Assembly: GCA_021298395.1 (NCBI GenBank)
Contig: JAJTFH010000004.1
Span: 1 to 49,432 of the forward strand
DNA length: 49,432 nt
From: Gemmatimonadota bacterium
GTDB taxonomy: Bacteria > Gemmatimonadota > Gemmatimonadetes > Gemmatimonadales > Gemmatimonadaceae
Direction: 5' to 3'
This document shows positions 49,336-49,432 of the stretch, piece after piece (the stretch's first letter is position 1; each line of letters begins with the position of its first letter). The translations under genes were made by a program, and so were the position numbers. Under the pieces are notes generated by a model. The model was not told the DNA's origin and searched no databases. It worked only from the letters and a program-made list of their open reading frames with translations.

Positions 49336-49432
49336 CAGCCCTTGAGCAGGTTGATGTCGTCGAGGTGCACCGTCTGGCGATGCCGGAAGATCGAGATGAT
49401 GATCGCGAGCCCCACCGCGGCCTCCGCCGCGG
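49335..49432 (-). CDS. nuoK: NADH-quinone oxidoreductase subunit K (C-terminal fragment)
   Basis: The last 31 residues run to the window edge. They read [18 protein letters not shown], then [13 protein letters not shown] and a TGA stop. The conserved Glu of the third helix and the INLLKG end are typical of NuoK. Its stop overlaps the nuoL start, the usual nuoK-L-M-N order. Confidence 0.93.

Overview
The window is a gene-dense, GC-rich bacterial chromosome segment with about 50 protein genes, one tRNA and almost no accessory DNA. The organism is a diderm: it has Kdo synthesis, Lpt-type lipopolysaccharide export and an outer-membrane beta-barrel protein. It makes menaquinone by the futalosine route (mqnA, mqnC, mqnE) and respires with a 14-subunit-type complex I (nuoK to nuoN). 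Together with the style of the proteins, this suggests Gemmatimonadota or a close relative. That is an inference from gene content; no marker gene was compared.

Plus strand, 1-10094: the 3' part of larC (nickel-pincer cofactor), then a tightly overlapping run DUF512 radical SAM protein - der - plsY - gpsA - merR-like - surE - pcm. Two secreted proteins of unknown function, tRNA-Arg(CCU) and a membrane-anchored TPR protein follow. An AT-rich spacer of about 250 bp with nested inverted repeats (10095-10344) separates this from the convergent genes that fill the rest of the window.

Minus strand, 49432 down to 10345, in transcription order: nuoK(partial)-nuoL-nuoM-nuoN-manB-UPF0182; sucC-sucD-ndk; DUF177-rpmF-plsX-fabH-fabD-fabG-acpP-fabF; mqnE-mqnA-mqnC-ispF-dedA-xerD; kdsB-pyrG-kdsA-kdsC-kdsD-lptC-lptA-lptB-rpoN; then an envelope glycosylation-like cassette (two GT2 enzymes, one GT4, a UPF0104 membrane protein, a YfhO protein) ending in dapF. 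From DUF177 to dapF (38264 to 10345) no gene points the other way, and most junctions are 1-8 bp overlaps or gaps under 20 bp.

The logic is envelope biogenesis. plsX/plsY/gpsA and the fab genes supply acyl chains and glycerolipid. kdsB/pyrG/kdsA/kdsC/kdsD make CMP-Kdo, with pyrG supplying CTP. lptC/A/B export the lipopolysaccharide. The downstream glycosyltransferases probably decorate a surface glycan or lipid. Points most worth a second look are a perfect 75-bp in-frame tandem duplication in larC, an LptB ATPase with an extra ~165-residue N-terminal domain, an MqnE with a CX5CX2C cluster motif, the CsbB/YfhO-like cassette in a Gram-negative lipopolysaccharide operon, a short UPF0182 protein, a His-rich loop in NuoL, and several promoter/hairpin arrangements.
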